6,346 nucleotides of DNA from Flavobacterium sp. (GTDB taxonomy: Bacteria > Bacteroidota > Bacteroidia > Flavobacteriales > Flavobacteriaceae). Of this stretch, positions 6,191 to 6,346 are shown in pieces (the stretch's first letter is position 1; each line of letters starts with the position of its first letter). Below the pieces are notes generated by a model, which saw only the letters and a program-made list of their open reading frames with translations, was not told the origin of the DNA and ran no database searches. The DNA is taken from NCBI GenBank assembly GCA_030153045.1, contig JASLID010000019.1, forward strand, positions 1-6,346, written 5' to 3'. The position numbers were made by a program, and so were the translations under genes.

Positions 6191-6243
6191 GCAGAGCGGA
6201 AGACGAGGCTTCTCGTTGCAAACAACGAGACGACAACCAGCTT
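6191..6243 (-). pseudogene. Broken 3'-half copy of tRNA-Gly(TCC) with an inserted hairpin
   Basis: Positions 6191-6210 (20 nt) are identical to 6278-6297, covering the 3' flank, discriminator, 3' acceptor strand and 3' T-stem of the adjacent tRNA-Gly. Positions 6231-6243 (13 nt) are identical to 6306-6318, covering the variable region and the 3' anticodon stem. Between these blocks the real tRNA has 8 nt (6298-6305, T-arm core), whereas this copy has a 20-nt perfect hairpin (6211-6230). Homology ends exactly 3' of the anticodon position, and there is no 5' half, so it cannot fold as a tRNA. It lies between two terminators on the minus strand. It could be a decayed tandem duplicate or a remnant of integration into the tRNA gene. 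Confidence 0.75.
6211..6230. repeat. Perfect 8-bp hairpin inside the tRNA-Gly relic
   Basis: tctcgttg (6211-6218) and caacgaga (6223-6230) are exact reverse complements with a 4-nt loop (caaa). There is no T-tract next to it, so it is not a terminator. It occupies the place of the T-stem/loop core when the relic is aligned to the intact tRNA. Confidence 0.85.
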
Positions 6244-6252
6244 AAAACAAAA

Positions 6253-6276
6253 AAACCCAAACTTTCGTTTGGGTTT
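6253..6276 (-). terminator. Intrinsic terminator of tRNA-Gly
   Basis: On the minus strand a stem AAACCCAAAC/GTTTGGGTTT closes on a GAAA tetraloop (6263-6266) and is followed by a T-rich run down to about 6244. It starts about 5 nt after the tRNA 3' end, the expected position for a tRNA terminator. Confidence 0.85.
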
Positions 6277-6281
6277 AGCAG

Positions 6282-6346
<65 letters not shown>

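Overview
The window reads as chromosomal DNA of a flavobacterium (phylum Bacteroidota, probably Flavobacterium or a close relative). The evidence is the AT-rich composition, A-rich leaders without Shine-Dalgarno sequences, promoter-like boxes of the Bacteroidota type (TTTG / TAnnTTTG), signal peptides ending in '..FAQ' or '..FSQ', and protein families typical of the group (DUF6702, CarboxypepD_reg-like proteins, TatA next to a PAP2 phosphatase).

Layout. Positions 1-79 hold a structured, non-coding, stem-loop-rich element cut by the left window edge; it resembles a recurrent flavobacterial intergenic element (possibly the Flavo-1 RNA class, recalled and not checked). Five genes of envelope or export character and one further gene follow, all on the minus strand. 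Read in the direction of transcription they are: two tandem paralogous secreted CarboxypepD_reg-like proteins (5294-4602 and 4605-3853), a secreted DUF6702 protein (3856-3353), a large secreted M1-family zinc metallopeptidase (3290-1044), a TatA-type translocase subunit (996-640) and a PAP2 membrane phosphatase (637-80). The first three overlap by ATGA and are probably one translationally coupled operon. The M1 gene and the tatA-PAP2 pair each have their own promoter-like sequence, so the strand probably carries two or three transcription units. The PAP2 gene appears to start at TTG, two bases after the tatA stop codon.

From 5295 to 5448 there is a divergent intergenic region with a good promoter for pepE (5449-6159, plus strand), a cytoplasmic S51 serine dipeptidase with an intact catalytic triad. 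A 12-codon upstream ORF lies in its leader.

The right end is the most unusual part. A tRNA-Gly(TCC) gene enters from the right edge on the minus strand, missing its first 8 or so bases. It is followed by a terminator, then a second, broken copy of the tRNA 3' half in which the T-arm core is replaced by a perfect 8-bp hairpin, then a bidirectional terminator shared with pepE. This looks like a duplicated tRNA-terminator unit that decayed, or a trace of past integration at the tRNA gene.

No complete new defence or mobile system is visible. The window is mainly ordinary core genome; the non-coding ends deserve most attention. All family assignments come from reading the sequence, with no database search.
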